In this document: positions 1 to 10,702 of the stretch, in pieces
Numbering within the stretch: position 1 is the stretch's first letter
Layout of the letters: each line of letters starts with the position of its first letter
Assembly (NCBI GenBank): GCA_022925895.1
Contig: JAKSYS010000447.1
Coordinates: 1-51,822, forward strand
Reading direction: 5' to 3'
DNA from: Fragilaria crotonensis
Taxonomy: Eukaryota; Bacillariophyta; Fragilariophyceae; Fragilariales; Fragilariaceae
DNA: 51,822 bases
Notes under the pieces: generated by a model
The model's input: only the letters and a program-made list of their open reading frames with translations
Told to the model about the DNA's origin: nothing
Database searches by the model: none
Position numbers and translations under genes: made by a program

Positions 1-218
1 CACAACATCAACCATGAAAGGGAGGGCCCCTGGCCCTCTCAAGTTAAATCATTCAATTCAAAACATGTCAAACACACCAATGAAGAAGTTTCTACAATGA
101 AAATGAAGATTGAACAGAAGTGGAGGAGGAGATTGAATTGCAAGATAACTGGTATTTTCCAGAATCGAAATTTTTCTGACAGAATCTGGTATATTTTCTC
201 GGCGTCGACCAATCATCC

Positions 219-767
219 ATGGTGATCTTTTCTTATTTCATCAAACTTCATCAGAGCACACCAGGTTCTTTGATCCAAGAGCCAAGTTTCTTTCACAAGC
301 AGTCTAATCAAGAGCAGAGCCAACCTTTAGGAAGGCATCAAAGTCACATTCAAGCAGTAAGTTACCAAGAGAAGTGGATTCCAAGTGATCCAGAAAAGAG
401 ATTAAGTATTCGAGAGCAGAGTTATCCTATTCAAGAGTGGAGTTTCCGTATTGCAGTGAATCGATTTCTTCATACTGTGCAGCAAAATCAGCATGAAGCA
501 GCCATGATGCAATTGATACATCAATCACCGAAGATCCAGTACATTCCAGAGCAGGGCCAACCTTTAGGAAGGCAAAAAAGTCATATTCAAGCAGTAGTAA
601 GTCACCGAGTGAAGTGGAAATCTTACTCCGAGAAGTGGTGGATCTTCTTTCCACATTACAGCCACCCTCCCTACCGAGCAGCCATCACCACCAACAAGCA
701 AGAAAGTCAAAGTATCAGAGCATGCAGTCCTAGAGAAGTCTTTCTGGGTTGCAAGATAGTCGGGTAG
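219..767 (+). CDS. Repetitive hypothetical ORF in X-family retroposon copy A
   Basis: A 182-residue ORF of unknown function. It contains an internal repeat: QPLGRHQSHIQAV near residue 36 is echoed by QPLGRQKSHIQAV near residue 114, each followed by a Lys-Trp element. Near residue 145 it carries FFPHYSHPPY, almost identical to FFPHFSHPPY at the end of the ORF at 30016-30435. Both ORFs sit immediately upstream of the same conserved poly(T)-ended tail, so they belong to one dispersed family. No catalytic domain, signal peptide or membrane segment is visible. The conservation might act at RNA rather than protein level; whether this is translated is uncertain. Confidence 0.35.
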   Translation: MVIFSYFIKLHQSTPGSLIQEPSFFHKQSNQEQSQPLGRHQSHIQAVSYQEKWIPSDPEKRLSIREQSYPIQEWSFRIAVNRFLHTVQQNQHEAAMMQLIHQSPKIQYIPEQGQPLGRQKSHIQAVVSHRVKWKSYSEKWWIFFPHYSHPPYRAAITTNKQESQSIRACSPREVFLGCKIVG

Positions 768-904
768 TGCAGCATTGCACTACTCATTATTTCCAGGTGG
801 CCTCTAGTACTGTACTCCAGGGTAGCGGTCATCCGTGTGGGTCGAGTTCCGTTTTTGCCCGGGACAGCGGCAGCACGTAAAATAGATTTTAGGTTTTTTT
901 TTTT
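640..904 (+). mobile_element. 3' end of X-family retroposon, copy A
   Basis: The conserved 3' part includes CCGTGTGGGTCGAGT at about 834-848 and CGGCAGCACGTAAAATAGAT at about 869-888, and ends in a run of T near 904. The same tail is present at 19093-19299 and at 29994-30578. The copy at 19093-19299 has a target-site duplication, which shows that the family moves. The left end of this copy cannot be placed and may lie at or before the window start. The A-run after the T-run (905-914) may be part of the tail or of the target. Confidence 0.6.
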
Positions 905-993
905 TAAAAAAAAAGGTACGGAAATGATATCGGGAAATGAAGTTATCCAATGTTCGTTTTATATTGAAACAAAGAACCATGAACCATGAAGTA

Positions 994-1008
994 TACAGCA
1001 GGTTTCAT
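994..1008 (+). repeat. Left terminal inverted repeat of the Tc1/mariner-like element
   Basis: TACAGCAGGTTTCAT, the exact inverted match of 4520-4534, preceded by the TA target dinucleotide at 992-993. Weaker inverted similarity continues inward for about 35 bp. Confidence 0.85.
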
Positions 1009-1135
1009 GCTAGACCGTCCTGGCGTACCCCACGCACAATTTATACTAAGTATACAAAGTCCCACAGTAAAATTCTGAAAGATTTTTTGCAATCGAACTC
1101 CCTCCTTGACGAGCGACGACGTATCATAAAGAGCA

Positions 1136-4100
1136 TCATTCCACATCTTCATCAGGACTGCTTCTTGCTTCATTTGCTTCCCTCAACTGAGAATTGACAA
1201 AGCCACGGTCAAAATCAAGGGCGCATCGGTGTCCTTTAAAGGCTTTCATGAGCCTCTCAATCTCATTGTACAAAAGCTCTTGTTTTATATGAGTTGGAAT
1301 GGCAGCGTGAGTACCAGCACCAGCTGAATTCGCTTCTTCAAGTTTCTGATCAAGATAGTGGTAAGTGCAAATATATGCACGCGCTCTTGCAGCGAACTTT
1401 TCTATTCTCACTCTGCTTAGAACATCCACAGGGCATGTGCATTCTCTTACAAGTTCTTTGAAGTTCTCTCGCCCTCGCTTTCGGGACACTGGAACTCGTC
1501 GGTAGAATGACTTCGCATGTGCCCAGCTGTATTCTATGCCTTCACCAGCAAGTTCAGAATGAAATTTTGGCGTCAGCTCAACACGAACTCAAGTTGAGTG
1601 CCCAAATATTGGAAGCAGTTTCCTCTGTCTTAAAATCCACACACTCCGCCATAAGATGCCGAAGGGAGTATTGTAAGTCGACATGTCCTGATGTTGGATC
1701 CTTGCGTCCGTCAATGTATACCTCCTAATGACCCTTCCAAATCAACCCTGCTCCCAAAGGACTTGCAGAAGGCCTTTAGGCTTTCCTTGCCACCCTGCGA
1801 TGACTCCTTGCTTCTCTTCGAACACGTCGATGCCATGTCGCCTTGCAAATGTTTGTAACTCTTTCCTTGTGTAGCCCCGTTGTTCTGGCATCTCAACTCC
1901 AGCTTCGGACAGAGCTTTGATTAAGAGCTTCTTTGACCGTTCAACTCGCCTGCTCGTCCCTGTTGCTGTATCATGTCTCTGAGCTTCTCTCTGATCATGG
2001 GAGAGGTACCATGGACCAGAATCGTGTGGTTGGAAAACCATGGACTGAGTGTCGCCAACGTTTAGTTTTGGTGAGTGCGAGCCAAGGTAACCATCTGCTT
2101 GTAAAATCATTGTGTCTCTCATCATTGGCTGTGCCCCTCCGAAGGTTCGTGACATATGAAATGCACTCAGAGCTCCGCTTCGCTTGCGTGCGTGACCCTG
2201 ACTATGATCAAACAAGAAGACAAAATTGTATTCAGAATATAGAACCTGCAAACAATCCACGACATCTTCGAATTGCAAGCTCATGTGATAACTGTTCCAA
2301 TAACCCTTGTTGTTGGCTCCGATGTAGAGATACTTGACAAACGGCGATTCAGTTAACAGCGGTTTTTGGGTCGTCTTTAAAATCTCCATGGCAAGGTAAG
2401 TCTTGTGTGTTCCTCGCCTTTCATCATTGACCTTCGCTAACTCTTCTGCCGTCATCTCCCGTCCGAAGCCAAACTCTCTCGCAACGAAGGCAGAAAGCAT
2501 ATAGCCGTCGCCATCGGACTTCGGGAGCAACGGGCGTTGCCCTTTTGGTCCTGTCCATGTCTTGCTTCCAAGCAAGTACTGAGCGAAGACGCTCTCGTCT
2601 TGGCCAACTATCATCAAAGGCCGTGCCTGCAAGGAAACGCGAATGCTTTTTGTTGGTGTTATCTTGTCGGTGTTGTCGTGATCAGCAGTCCTCTCGTTCT
2701 TTCTTGTTGCTTGATTCCAGTAGTCAATATGGAATTCAATCCTGTCCTGGTTCCCGATAATATCATGATACAAGAAATAACCGAATGTGAGATTAAGATT
2801 CATTGCCTTTGCTTCATCAACCGATACTTGCACCCAGCGTTTACAGTAGGGCTCAAATTCTGTTAGATAACGTTTGCAGAATGTTTGCCGATTGGCTACC
2901 ACATCATCACGTTCATGGCCGTCAACGTATAAGCTCTTTTTCCTTGAATCGTAGTTAAAACCGAGACATCGCATCCACCGCCAAGTTGTCGTCAAACCTA
3001 CAGACTCCAGTCTGTGAGCATTTAAGAAGGAACGGATTGGTGTGTTGGCATCCTCATCTGGCAGTTCAGCACCCGCAGCATTGCCTGTAGTAGTGTCAGT
3101 AGTACTCGCTGGTTGTGTCACCACATTTTCTTCCGCCAAGTTCTTGCTAGCCTTGGAATCACTGATGTGACGGAAATCGTGAACTCGCTCTATAGTTAGT
3201 GTTGCTAAGTTCTTGATGCCAAAGGAGACAATCTGGTCCTTGGCATCGGGAAACAGTTCGAGCAACCGCGGGAGTGGACGTTTTCCACATTGAACGTACG
3301 GATTGGGGTGCGGAAAACCCTCAAATTGCCTGAACACCTTGTTCCAATTTGCAACGGTCTTGAAGAACGTTGCCTGACGGAGTCAAGGCTATTCAGAACC
3401 TTGCATGCCTGCTTACAACAATCATGCCATGTTATCTGATTCATGTTGGTCAACTATCTGGTACGCACAACAAAGGAAGGTCGCCCGTTGTCGAATCTCA
3501 AATATCTCGACCTTGGTGCAGAAGTTCTCGTCCTGCCGATTAATATGTTTCTCCAGCCGTCCTCACAGTCATGCAGATTGTAGCAGTCCTATCCGTCGCT
3601 TAACTGCCTCATGTGCAGTTTCGTTGCTGCATTGCCTCGCCTCGCCGCCATCGTTGTCGGTACTGACAGCTGGTGGTGGTGTCAAAGCTCTCGTTATCCT
3701 TGTTGTTGGACGAAAGAGTCGACGTGCTTCAGGGCTATCAGGCCAGTATGACATTGGTACAGAATCCTCCTCCCTATGCTCTAATCTTGGGCGTTTCTGT
3801 GGTGACGGCTGTTCGTTAATTGCTTCTGCACACACATCATCCAAATTGGTAGATTCAGTCGTGTCGACACGAGTTGCGAGAGTGATTGCTGGTCTCGCTC
3901 TTGTTGAAGGAATGATAAGGGCATTTGATGCCGTTTCCAGCACTCTTTCCTTCCAAGCCTTATTCAAGGGATACGGATAGCTTACCTGCCTTGTTTCATT
4001 CGTCAAATAATAAAAGTGTTGATGATTGTAGTTGATTCTGAAGACTCCGCTCTGATTTGACCCGTCAAATCTTGACATGACGGATCCGAATGTAGCGGCC

Positions 4101-4303
4101 TTGGACATTGCCGTATTAAACTTTCGAACGTCAATGACAATTGCGGGATCAATGTGTCCCGTTTTTTTAAGTGCTTCAACCCATGTTGACGCAGGGAGCC
4201 AGCAGTTTGACAATCGAGGTCCGTACACAGGATCGGCGCGAATCAACATCACAGCATTCACAAAAATAGTGTAAATGCCTTGGTCAGCCATCTTGACTAT
4301 CAA
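1136..4303 (-). pseudogene. DDE transposase (IS630/Tc1/mariner-like), frameshifted
   Basis: The gene would cut and paste the surrounding element. It reads on the minus strand in at least three frames: an N-terminal part (3569-4303), the main body (1742-3337) and the C-terminus (1136-1489), with coding sequence continuing in other frames across the gaps. The body has YVDGHERDDVV near its residue 128, the first catalytic Asp in GQDESVF (about 245) and the second in LFDHSQGH (about 375). The third acidic residue is probably the Glu of a Glu-Gly-Ile-Glu-Tyr-Ser-Trp stretch read from about 1530-1561, the usual Tc1 position. The C-terminus (RVRIEKFAARARAYICTY) has the basic-aromatic pattern common at IS630-type ends. 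The DGHER motif is known from fungal and algal DDE proteins. Function has probably been lost. Confidence 0.75.
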
Positions 4304-4519
4304 CCCAACTTCGTCAGATCGACTCTAAAGTGTATTGAGAAGGCAATTGTCAGGGTTGGGTTGATAGATCAGAGTGCAATGTTGTGTTGAGCGGCATGAA
4401 ACTCATTGTGGAATGCCTTGCTTCCAACACGAGAATATTCTCATTTGATTACGTCATGACTAAAATTCTATTGGCTACACGTATGTTTTGTACTGGGTGC
4501 TGCGCCAGGTTTCTTGGTG

Positions 4520-4534
4520 ATGAAACCTGCTGTA
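4520..4534 (+). repeat. Right terminal inverted repeat of the Tc1/mariner-like element
   Basis: ATGAAACCTGCTGTA, the exact inverted match of 994-1008, followed by TA at 4535-4536. Confidence 0.85.
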
Positions 4535-4536
4535 TA

Positions 4537-4939
4537 CAGTATAAAAAAGAGAGGAATGTGGGAATCGCTTAGGTAGCGCATTGCGTAGGACCTAACGTAT
4601 TAGTACTACTCCATTACGTAGTACAATACATAGAGTATGCTAGTACTCCGAGTGCCACGTACCACGAACATGACGGTGAACATGACGTTGCACGTTATGC
4701 AGTGCATTCCCTTGTAAATTCAGTATTCCATTACGCATAGTAAATTGCGTAAAGTATTCAGTACTACATTCCGTAGTACATTCCGTGGTACAGTAGTGCT
4801 TTAGGTTCTACTAGCTAGTGTTAGCTACAGTAGTACTTATGACACAACTTGTAATCCAGAGTCCAGATACACTTAACGTCGCTATGACCTGCAATCTGCA
4901 ATGCACAACTCTGTCGGATTGTTCTCATGTCTCCTTTGG
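4537..4939. other. Intergenic, rich in TAGTAC/CGTAGTAC words
   Basis: No gene seen. From about 4590 to 4840 the sequence is AT-rich, with many imperfect repeats of TAGTAC and CATTCCGTAGTACA. It looks like degenerate simple repeat rather than a defined element. Confidence 0.5.
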
Positions 4940-5440
4940 CTAGAGTCCATTTATTCCTCCCCAATTCTGGACCATCACTGGTGGATATGCAAAGTTTTGC
5001 TTCTTCATGTGGCAGTTTGGACGAAACACTTCGAAGGAAATCAAATCAATTGACAGCCCTGAAAGTGAGCAAGAGAAGGCGCCAGACACCACATCCTCAT
5101 CAATTATGTCCTTTGCAAGGTACATGGCCAAAGGCGGGAAGAAGCAAATTGTCGGTGTACTGCGTTCAGTAGACTCGTTGATGGATGATGAATGATGACT
5201 CTCTTTGAATCCGCGAGATCCTTTTCCACTATGTAGGGAAGAACGCCAATCCATTGCCTTGATGCAAGCCTTTTGTCCACAACAGTCCACCGGACTCGCA
5301 AGTAGGCACGGCCTTGGCGCAAGGTTTTCTGGATACCTTCCGCACCCGAAGCCTCCTGTTTTGACGAGGGGAGGAGTAGCACGATGTGGTTTCCTACCGA
5401 ACTCGGGTATGGAGACATTTGTACCGCAATCGCATGTCAT
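4940..5440 (-). CDS. Unrecognised ORF, doubtful
   Basis: A 166-residue minus-strand ORF beginning MTCDCGTNV, Cys-rich in its first half. An overlapping minus frame (5104-5418) has an equally plausible composition, so a frameshifted remnant of an unknown gene is possible. No family is recognised, and no signal peptide or membrane helix is evident. It lies between the Tc1-like element and the WbsX-like gene without obvious linkage to either. Confidence 0.2.
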   Translation of the reverse strand: MTCDCGTNVSIPEFGRKPHRATPPLVKTGGFGCGRYPENLAPRPCLLASPVDCCGQKACIKAMDWRSSLHSGKGSRGFKESHHSSSINESTERSTPTICFFPPLAMYLAKDIIDEDVVSGAFSCSLSGLSIDLISFEVFRPNCHMKKQNFAYPPVMVQNWGGINGL

Positions 5441-5768
5441 TCGTATGGTTGTCTATCAAAATGCACAAGAGTAATCGGTGAAACTCAACAAGAGGCACGA
5501 TACATTTACACACTTCGGGACCAAGTCTTGCACGACCACCAAGAGGATTATGTTCTAATCTTAAGGAGTTCATCAAGACAAGCACTCATGCACACCTCAA
5601 GAACTATATCTCCAACTAGAGACAACCCATACGGTCCAGCATTCAGTTCGACCCCTTAAAATGTTATTCATATTACATGTATAAACTAGACGATAATCCA
5701 ACCAAGGGCAGATGTAGCGTATTTCAAAGTGTTCTTTGGGATACACTGGCGGCATCTCGATATGTAGT

Positions 5769-7178
5769 CTAGCGCAAGCTGCTGGTGTCATTTAATGGTG
5801 GCATCTCGTTCAGGTTAGAGGTGCTCAACCGACAATCCCGCAGCGCCTCAAGATATTCATAACCGTATATGTCGCTTGGCTCCAATGCCGCCTGCTCACT
5901 CCACTCATTCCAGGCAAAAAACAGAACCGCTTTTTCTGACTTGGTCTGATTGTACCAGGCACGAACACGGGAAATGCAGCGCTCTCGGAACTCCTTCGGC
6001 GTTGGTTGATGGGCTGGTAACGTCCGGTTTTTGGTCAATGCATGTGGCAACCCTTCAGGGTTGCCCTTCGACACGCGTGGCGTGTTGTCAAAGTTCAAGC
6101 TCATACCAAGCTGATAGTCATCTACGTGATCCCACTTATGGTAGCCGTAAAAATCCCCATTGCCAGTATTGGGCGGGAATTCTGCATATGCATCCGCAAA
6201 CTCAATCTTCGAGACCTGGTTACGCCAGAGCTGGATGGAAGCAATAATATAAAGCTTTGGCGCACCCTTTTCAATGAGCGTGTCCTGAAGCTTGTGGATG
6301 TACTCCGTGGGTACATCCGTCGCAACGTAGACGTAAAGGATCGGGCGACCATTGATTGTGATGTACCGTGGATGTGTGACAAATGGCAGCAACACATTTG
6401 CAAGCAATTCCGCTTCATCGTAAACGCTTTCCTTGCCAGCGAACTCTTCATTCACCCAATAAAGGGCGAAGTCCGTGTCGGGTTCCCCATCCAAAAGCAT
6501 TTGCTTATTGACATCCGAGAGAAACCACTCATTTTCGGGGAAGTAAAAGTAATAAATGAAACCATCCAACAAGTATTTCTTGGCCAGGGCAGCCTGGGTG
6601 CGGCGCTGCTCTAGGCATCGTGGATCATAGTAGATGTTATTGAGTGGTCGGGACATGAAAACCGAATTCCGATTCATAGTGAAATTGGGGTTTTGAAAGT
6701 ACCTCCAGTCATCCAAGTTGTCGTTCACAGGGGATGGGTACCACTGCGGAAAATATAAAGCCAGAAACTTGACGTCGACTTTGTCCAGTACCGGGTTGGG
6801 TGGCGGATCGGGATGGTCGATGTACCAGGGCCAAGTTTTATTCTGTGGAGGGTTCGTGCCATTCAAGCAGATGTCCCTGTGCGTGCCAAGGTCCATCTCA
6901 AACATGTTCAATGTCCAGGTGACATTGCTCTCATCTCGCAGACGAGAGAGTTGCCATTTTTCTACATCCGTCACTAGCTTTTGATGGTCAATAGAGAAAG
7001 AGACAAAGTTGAAGAGAACCACAGCTATGGCAAACATGAACACCCCCCCACAGCGAGGAATGGCACCGCCGTTCCGCACAACATAGGAAAGAAGGGCTTC
7101 GAACGGTGTCCCAAACAACCAAAAGCAGACCACCGATACAGCCAACAAACATACGAATTCCAAGATGTGCAGCACCAT
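5769..7178 (-). CDS. WbsX-like / GH99-like glycan enzyme, membrane-anchored
   Basis: A single uninterrupted 469-residue ORF with host-like composition. The N-terminus has two hydrophobic segments (about 5-23 and 44-63), consistent with a signal anchor that places the catalytic part in the secretory lumen. The body matches the glycosyltransferase WbsX family (GH99-like TIM-barrel fold): VKFLALYFPQWYPSP starts near residue 137, WVNEEFAG follows in the middle, and the C-terminal signature FFAWNEWSEQAALEP sits near 420. Bacterial WbsX proteins act in lipopolysaccharide O-antigen synthesis; eukaryotic relatives probably trim or build cell-surface or secreted glycans, substrate unknown. Several Asn-X-Ser/Thr sites fit a lumenal location. 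The first Met at 7178 directly precedes the hydrophobic segment, which supports that start. There is no sign of decay, unlike its transposon neighbours. Confidence 0.85.
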   Translation of the reverse strand: MVLHILEFVCLLAVSVVCFWLFGTPFEALLSYVVRNGGAIPRCGGVFMFAIAVVLFNFVSFSIDHQKLVTDVEKWQLSRLRDESNVTWTLNMFEMDLGTHRDICLNGTNPPQNKTWPWYIDHPDPPPNPVLDKVDVKFLALYFPQWYPSPVNDNLDDWRYFQNPNFTMNRNSVFMSRPLNNIYYDPRCLEQRRTQAALAKKYLLDGFIYYFYFPENEWFLSDVNKQMLLDGEPDTDFALYWVNEEFAGKESVYDEAELLANVLLPFVTHPRYITINGRPILYVYVATDVPTEYIHKLQDTLIEKGAPKLYIIASIQLWRNQVSKIEFADAYAEFPPNTGNGDFYGYHKWDHVDDYQLGMSLNFDNTPRVSKGNPEGLPHALTKNRTLPAHQPTPKEFRERCISRVRAWYNQTKSEKAVLFFAWNEWSEQAALEPSDIYGYEYLEALRDCRLSTSNLNEMPPLNDTSSLR

Positions 7179-8691
7179 TTGTAACTTTTACCATTAGCCG
7201 AGAGTATGTCCGGATTGAGGTATAAAAAAAATGTATGGCTGGATTCATGACGAAGATTCGCGAGGTATGTACAGCTCTACTCATCTGTTCCAGAATTTAT
7301 GCACGGACAAAAAAATTCACGCCGTAGGATAAAAGTGTGCAGCTGTGACTTGTACGTGAATGGTCGTACAATTTCTACGATTTGTTGGGCTTGCGACCGA
7401 TATTTAGACAATAAGGCGCCAAACATTTCATATACTATGGGTGTGCATATGATCATCATGAATGAGATTCCTTTTCTGTTGAGACATATATAGAGCATTG
7501 CTCTCTGTGGGGTGCATTCCGGCTTTTTGGTATCTTCATCACTATTTACTGATATATTCAAATATTTTAAATGCCGAATGATTTCATGAATATACGCTTA
7601 TATACGATATATCCTTGCACACGTTTGTTCTGAACGAAGAATAGATGCATACCGTTCGGAAGGGTGCATTGGACTTCATTTTTATATCCATGTTTGTATG
7701 TGAAACTGTATTAACATAGAAGTTCTTATTTTGCTTTTGGCAGTTTGTGCATTCACACATGAAACGTGTTTGCAGAAGCTGACACGACCTCGAGCAAAGT
7801 TTCCCGAAACATTAACCCTTCGCGCACCTACAGGCGGGATTCGTGGCTCTCCCGCCTCAGCGGCTGCTTGACTCTACAGTCCTCAGGAATCTAGCTAAGT
7901 GGCTAGTAGTAGGTAGATTTTGATTGGGGTCTTGTGACTATGGAATTGTATGTTTGAAACTGGTATTATACCAGTGGTATAATACAGCTGTATTGTACCA
8001 CCCAGTTTTGGAATTGTATTTTAAAATGTATTTTATGGCAATTACTCCGTAATCAAGAGCCTGAGACTCATTGGCTGAAGCTCCCGCAACAAAATTCACT
8101 TTGGGAGTTAGTCTTGGTGTTAGCGACATAAGTTAATGTGCAATTTAGGATGCGATCACATGTTATCTACTAGTGTTGAGTTACACAAATCAGAAGTACT
8201 TTATGTTCTGAGCCGCTGATCAGTTGCACTATAACAGCCCAAGCATTGACTTTCATTACCAGAGCTTCTGTAAATGAGTTTCAAGCGTTTGTTGATGGAG
8301 TAAATGCCATTTTTGGATTTCTTAATAATCCAAAATTGATTGAGTATTGATCATTTTTGTGTATTTATTTGTTATCATTTTTGCATCAAAATTGAATCTT
8401 CAAGAAGTCAATGAGCATAAAAGGTTGAGAGGATCTCAGGATACCATCACTACAATCCATACACACTCAACAAAACACAACAGCACAATTCTGCATAATA
8501 TTAATGTCTGACTGCAGAATGTTCATTTAACTGAAAGCCCTGTATCAGCAATTGTGGCAAATTATGTACTGAATTGCACACTAGTCAATGGGTATATCTA
8601 CCCACTCCAATCAAAGGATACCGTCGGCATCATCAATGCATACTTGACAAACCCTAGCAGAACATTTTTTCTGCATTTCTAATTTAGGACT
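7179..8691. other. Intergenic region without recognised gene
   Basis: Short ORFs on both strands look like chance. Visible structure is limited to a palindrome cluster at 7959-7999 and a 36-bp segment at 7232-7267 that reappears inverted at 43451-43486. The promoter of the minus-strand gene ending at 7178 should lie at the left end of this stretch. Confidence 0.5.
7959..7999. repeat. Two abutting palindromes
   Basis: ACTGGTAT-T-ATACCAGT (7959-7975) is a perfect interrupted palindrome, immediately followed by a 24-bp near-palindrome centred on CAGCTG (7976-7999). The word GGTATAATACAG recurs near 9730. These could be transcription-factor sites or the core of a degenerate MITE. Confidence 0.5.
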
Positions 8692-9222
8692 CAGATTTTG
8701 CACTACAAAGGGGTCCCCGCACCCTGTATATCTGGGACTTGTGCGTTGACTTTTCTTTCAACCAATGAGTAAGCTCACTACAAACAATCCTAGGGTGTCA
8801 AAAACATTTCTGATACACCGTTAACAATCATTGACAGAAGATTTGTTCTGCAACTCCAATACAGCCCTCAGATTTTGCATTACAATGGGGACCCCACACC
8901 CTGTATATTTGGGGCTTGTGCTTTGACTTTTCTTTCAACCAATGAGTAAGCTCACTACAAACAATCCTAGGGTGTCTAAAACATTTCTGATACACCCTTT
9001 ACAATCCTTGACAGAAGATCTGTTCTGCATCTCCAATGCAGCCCTCAGATTTTGCATTACAAGGGGACCCCACACCCTGTATGTTAGGGGCTTATGCATT
9101 GACTTGTGTTTCAACCAATGAGTAAGCTCATTAAAAAATCCTAGGGCATCATGAACAACACCAATGCAACTGAAAGAAATATTTATAGGATCATCTTCTG
9201 CATCTCCAAGTCTGACCACAGA
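8692..9222. repeat. 177-bp tandem satellite, three copies plus a degenerate fourth
   Basis: CAGATTTTGCA starts at 8692, 8869 and 9046, giving an exact 177-bp period twice. The shared blocks include ACCCTGTAT, CAACCAATGAGTAAGCTCA and ATCCTAGGG. A much weaker fourth unit follows near 9190-9222. The minus-strand ORF spanning 8935-9219 is only a shadow of the repeat. The unit is close to one nucleosome repeat, as in many satellites. Confidence 0.9.
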
Positions 9223-10494
9223 CTCTGCTTAGTATGCAGTGTCTTTGATCAGAGCACACAAACAGGCAGCAAATCCAACCACCAGCATAGAATTCCATTG
9301 CCGCTAGTGATGATCCTGCATCTTTCAGCAGCATGGAACCAAGCTCCTTATTGGCCAAGCCTAAATCTGTCAACTTTGCAGTAGTAGGTGAGGAAACACG
9401 GTGGTGTGGAGATATTCTCATTCCACACTGCGGCCTAAATTGCTGGTTATGTATGATGAAGAATCACCCCTACCCAAAACACACAAGTTAAACACATCAA
9501 TGACCATGACAGAACCATTTTACTAGGTGAATTAGGTCTTTAATTGCAATTTTTTTGACTTTCTATGCTATGTTAGTATACTTGTTAACTAAGCTCCAAA
9601 AAGGGACGAACTTGGAAGCCCTGCTCAGGAAAGTTTTCTGCATGTGGCGGGCTAACCCCCAACCCAGAGCACGTAGCACGGTAGTAGTCTACTCGGTACT
9701 GTACTGTAGTGCTGTTTAATACAATATGGTATAATACAGTAAAATACGGTATAATACACCCTCCATCTCAACTATTTGTTTAATACAATTCGATAGTTGT
9801 GACATCCTATGCTAGGATTTACCGTACCCGCCATCTACACGGACGGTAGCGCGCTTGCCGTTTCGTGCGGAGTGGGCGGGCGGGCTTCAAAAACGCGAAC
9901 TACGTGTATGTGCTTGCCTACACACTGTGTCGGTGGACCTGGCTTGTGCTGGTGCGTCGACGCTTCGTGCGGGTAGTCTAATCGTTGCCTCACGGGTATC
10001 CACCTGGCTCGAACAACAATATGCAATATGCAGAGTTAAAGCGTTTCGTCTGTTCAAATGCCAGTTTTCGCTCCTACCTAGCTCCCACATGTGTTGTGGT
10101 ACTGGCCGTATTCTGTTCCCAAGTGTCGTGCGTCTGGCTGGAGCATTTGCGAATGACGCACGTACTGTACCTGACTTTCGGTCTCCACTGCCGCTATTGG
10201 TCAAGTTGGATACTGTCGCACAGGCAACAATACACCGGTAACTATAAACAAGTATTGATTCGACTTAACTCAATGATCATTTTGCTAATTTATTCATCGT
10301 CGTTTTGAAGGTCACACTGAATGTCTCTGACTCCGGTGAACTACGAACACGTTGACGAATCAGGTTATCCTCGTAGAGGAATGATTCAAGATCGTTGTTG
10401 AGAGATAATGACCAGCCATCAGGTTACGTAAGGGATGTCTCTCAACCTGGAAACCATGTCATACGAAGAAGCTGGTATTCAGGTCGGCTTCGTC
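9223..10494. other. Intergenic, no supported gene
   Basis: Several ORFs of 60-130 codons overlap in different frames between 9835 and 10310, but none shows recognisable motifs. A small inverted repeat (CAACTAT...ATAGTTG, about 9769-9799) and TATAATACA-rich DNA near 9718-9766 are the only structure noted. Confidence 0.4.
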
Positions 10495-10572
10495 GAATCT
10501 GATTACCAGTTACTTCAAATGATTGGTATCAAGGAATCTGATTACCAGTTACTTCAAATGATTGGTATCAAG
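10495..10572. repeat. Perfect 39-bp tandem duplication
   Basis: The 39-bp unit starting GAATCTGATTACCAG occurs at 10495-10533 and is repeated without change at 10534-10572. It lies about 130 bp upstream of the gag-like ORF, in its likely leader. Confidence 0.95.
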
Positions 10573-10702
10573 TCTAGGTTTGAAGACATCGGAGCGAGTC
10601 ATCGCTCACTCTTTTTGGCTCTAGCAGCTTTTATCTTTGGACCGTACATCCAAGGCCTATCGCTAGCCAGGCCATCAAGCAGTTTTTTCCTTTTCTTTCA
10701 TC

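Larger units (their letters stand above)
994..4534 (-). mobile_element. Tc1/mariner-IS630 superfamily DNA transposon, nearly full length
   Basis: The ends are inverted repeats: TACAGCAGGTTTCAT at 994-1008 and its exact complement at 4520-4534. A second matched word, CCTGGCG, lies at the same inner distance from both ends. TA dinucleotides flank both sides (992-993 and 4535-4536), the target duplication expected for this superfamily. The 3541-bp element carries one minus-strand DDE transposase gene, broken by frameshifts. Element class follows from TIR, TA target and the spacing of catalytic acids; exact family is not assigned. Confidence 0.85.

Noticed and set aside
3405-3980. 191-codon plus-strand ORF
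   Set aside because: Lies antisense to the transposase N-terminal region, which has better protein-like composition in the minus frame.
8935-9219. 94-codon minus ORF
   Set aside because: Entirely inside the 177-bp satellite.
9855-10241. 128-codon plus ORF with overlapping ORFs on both strands
   Set aside because: No motif recognised and several frames are equally open; not supported as a gene.
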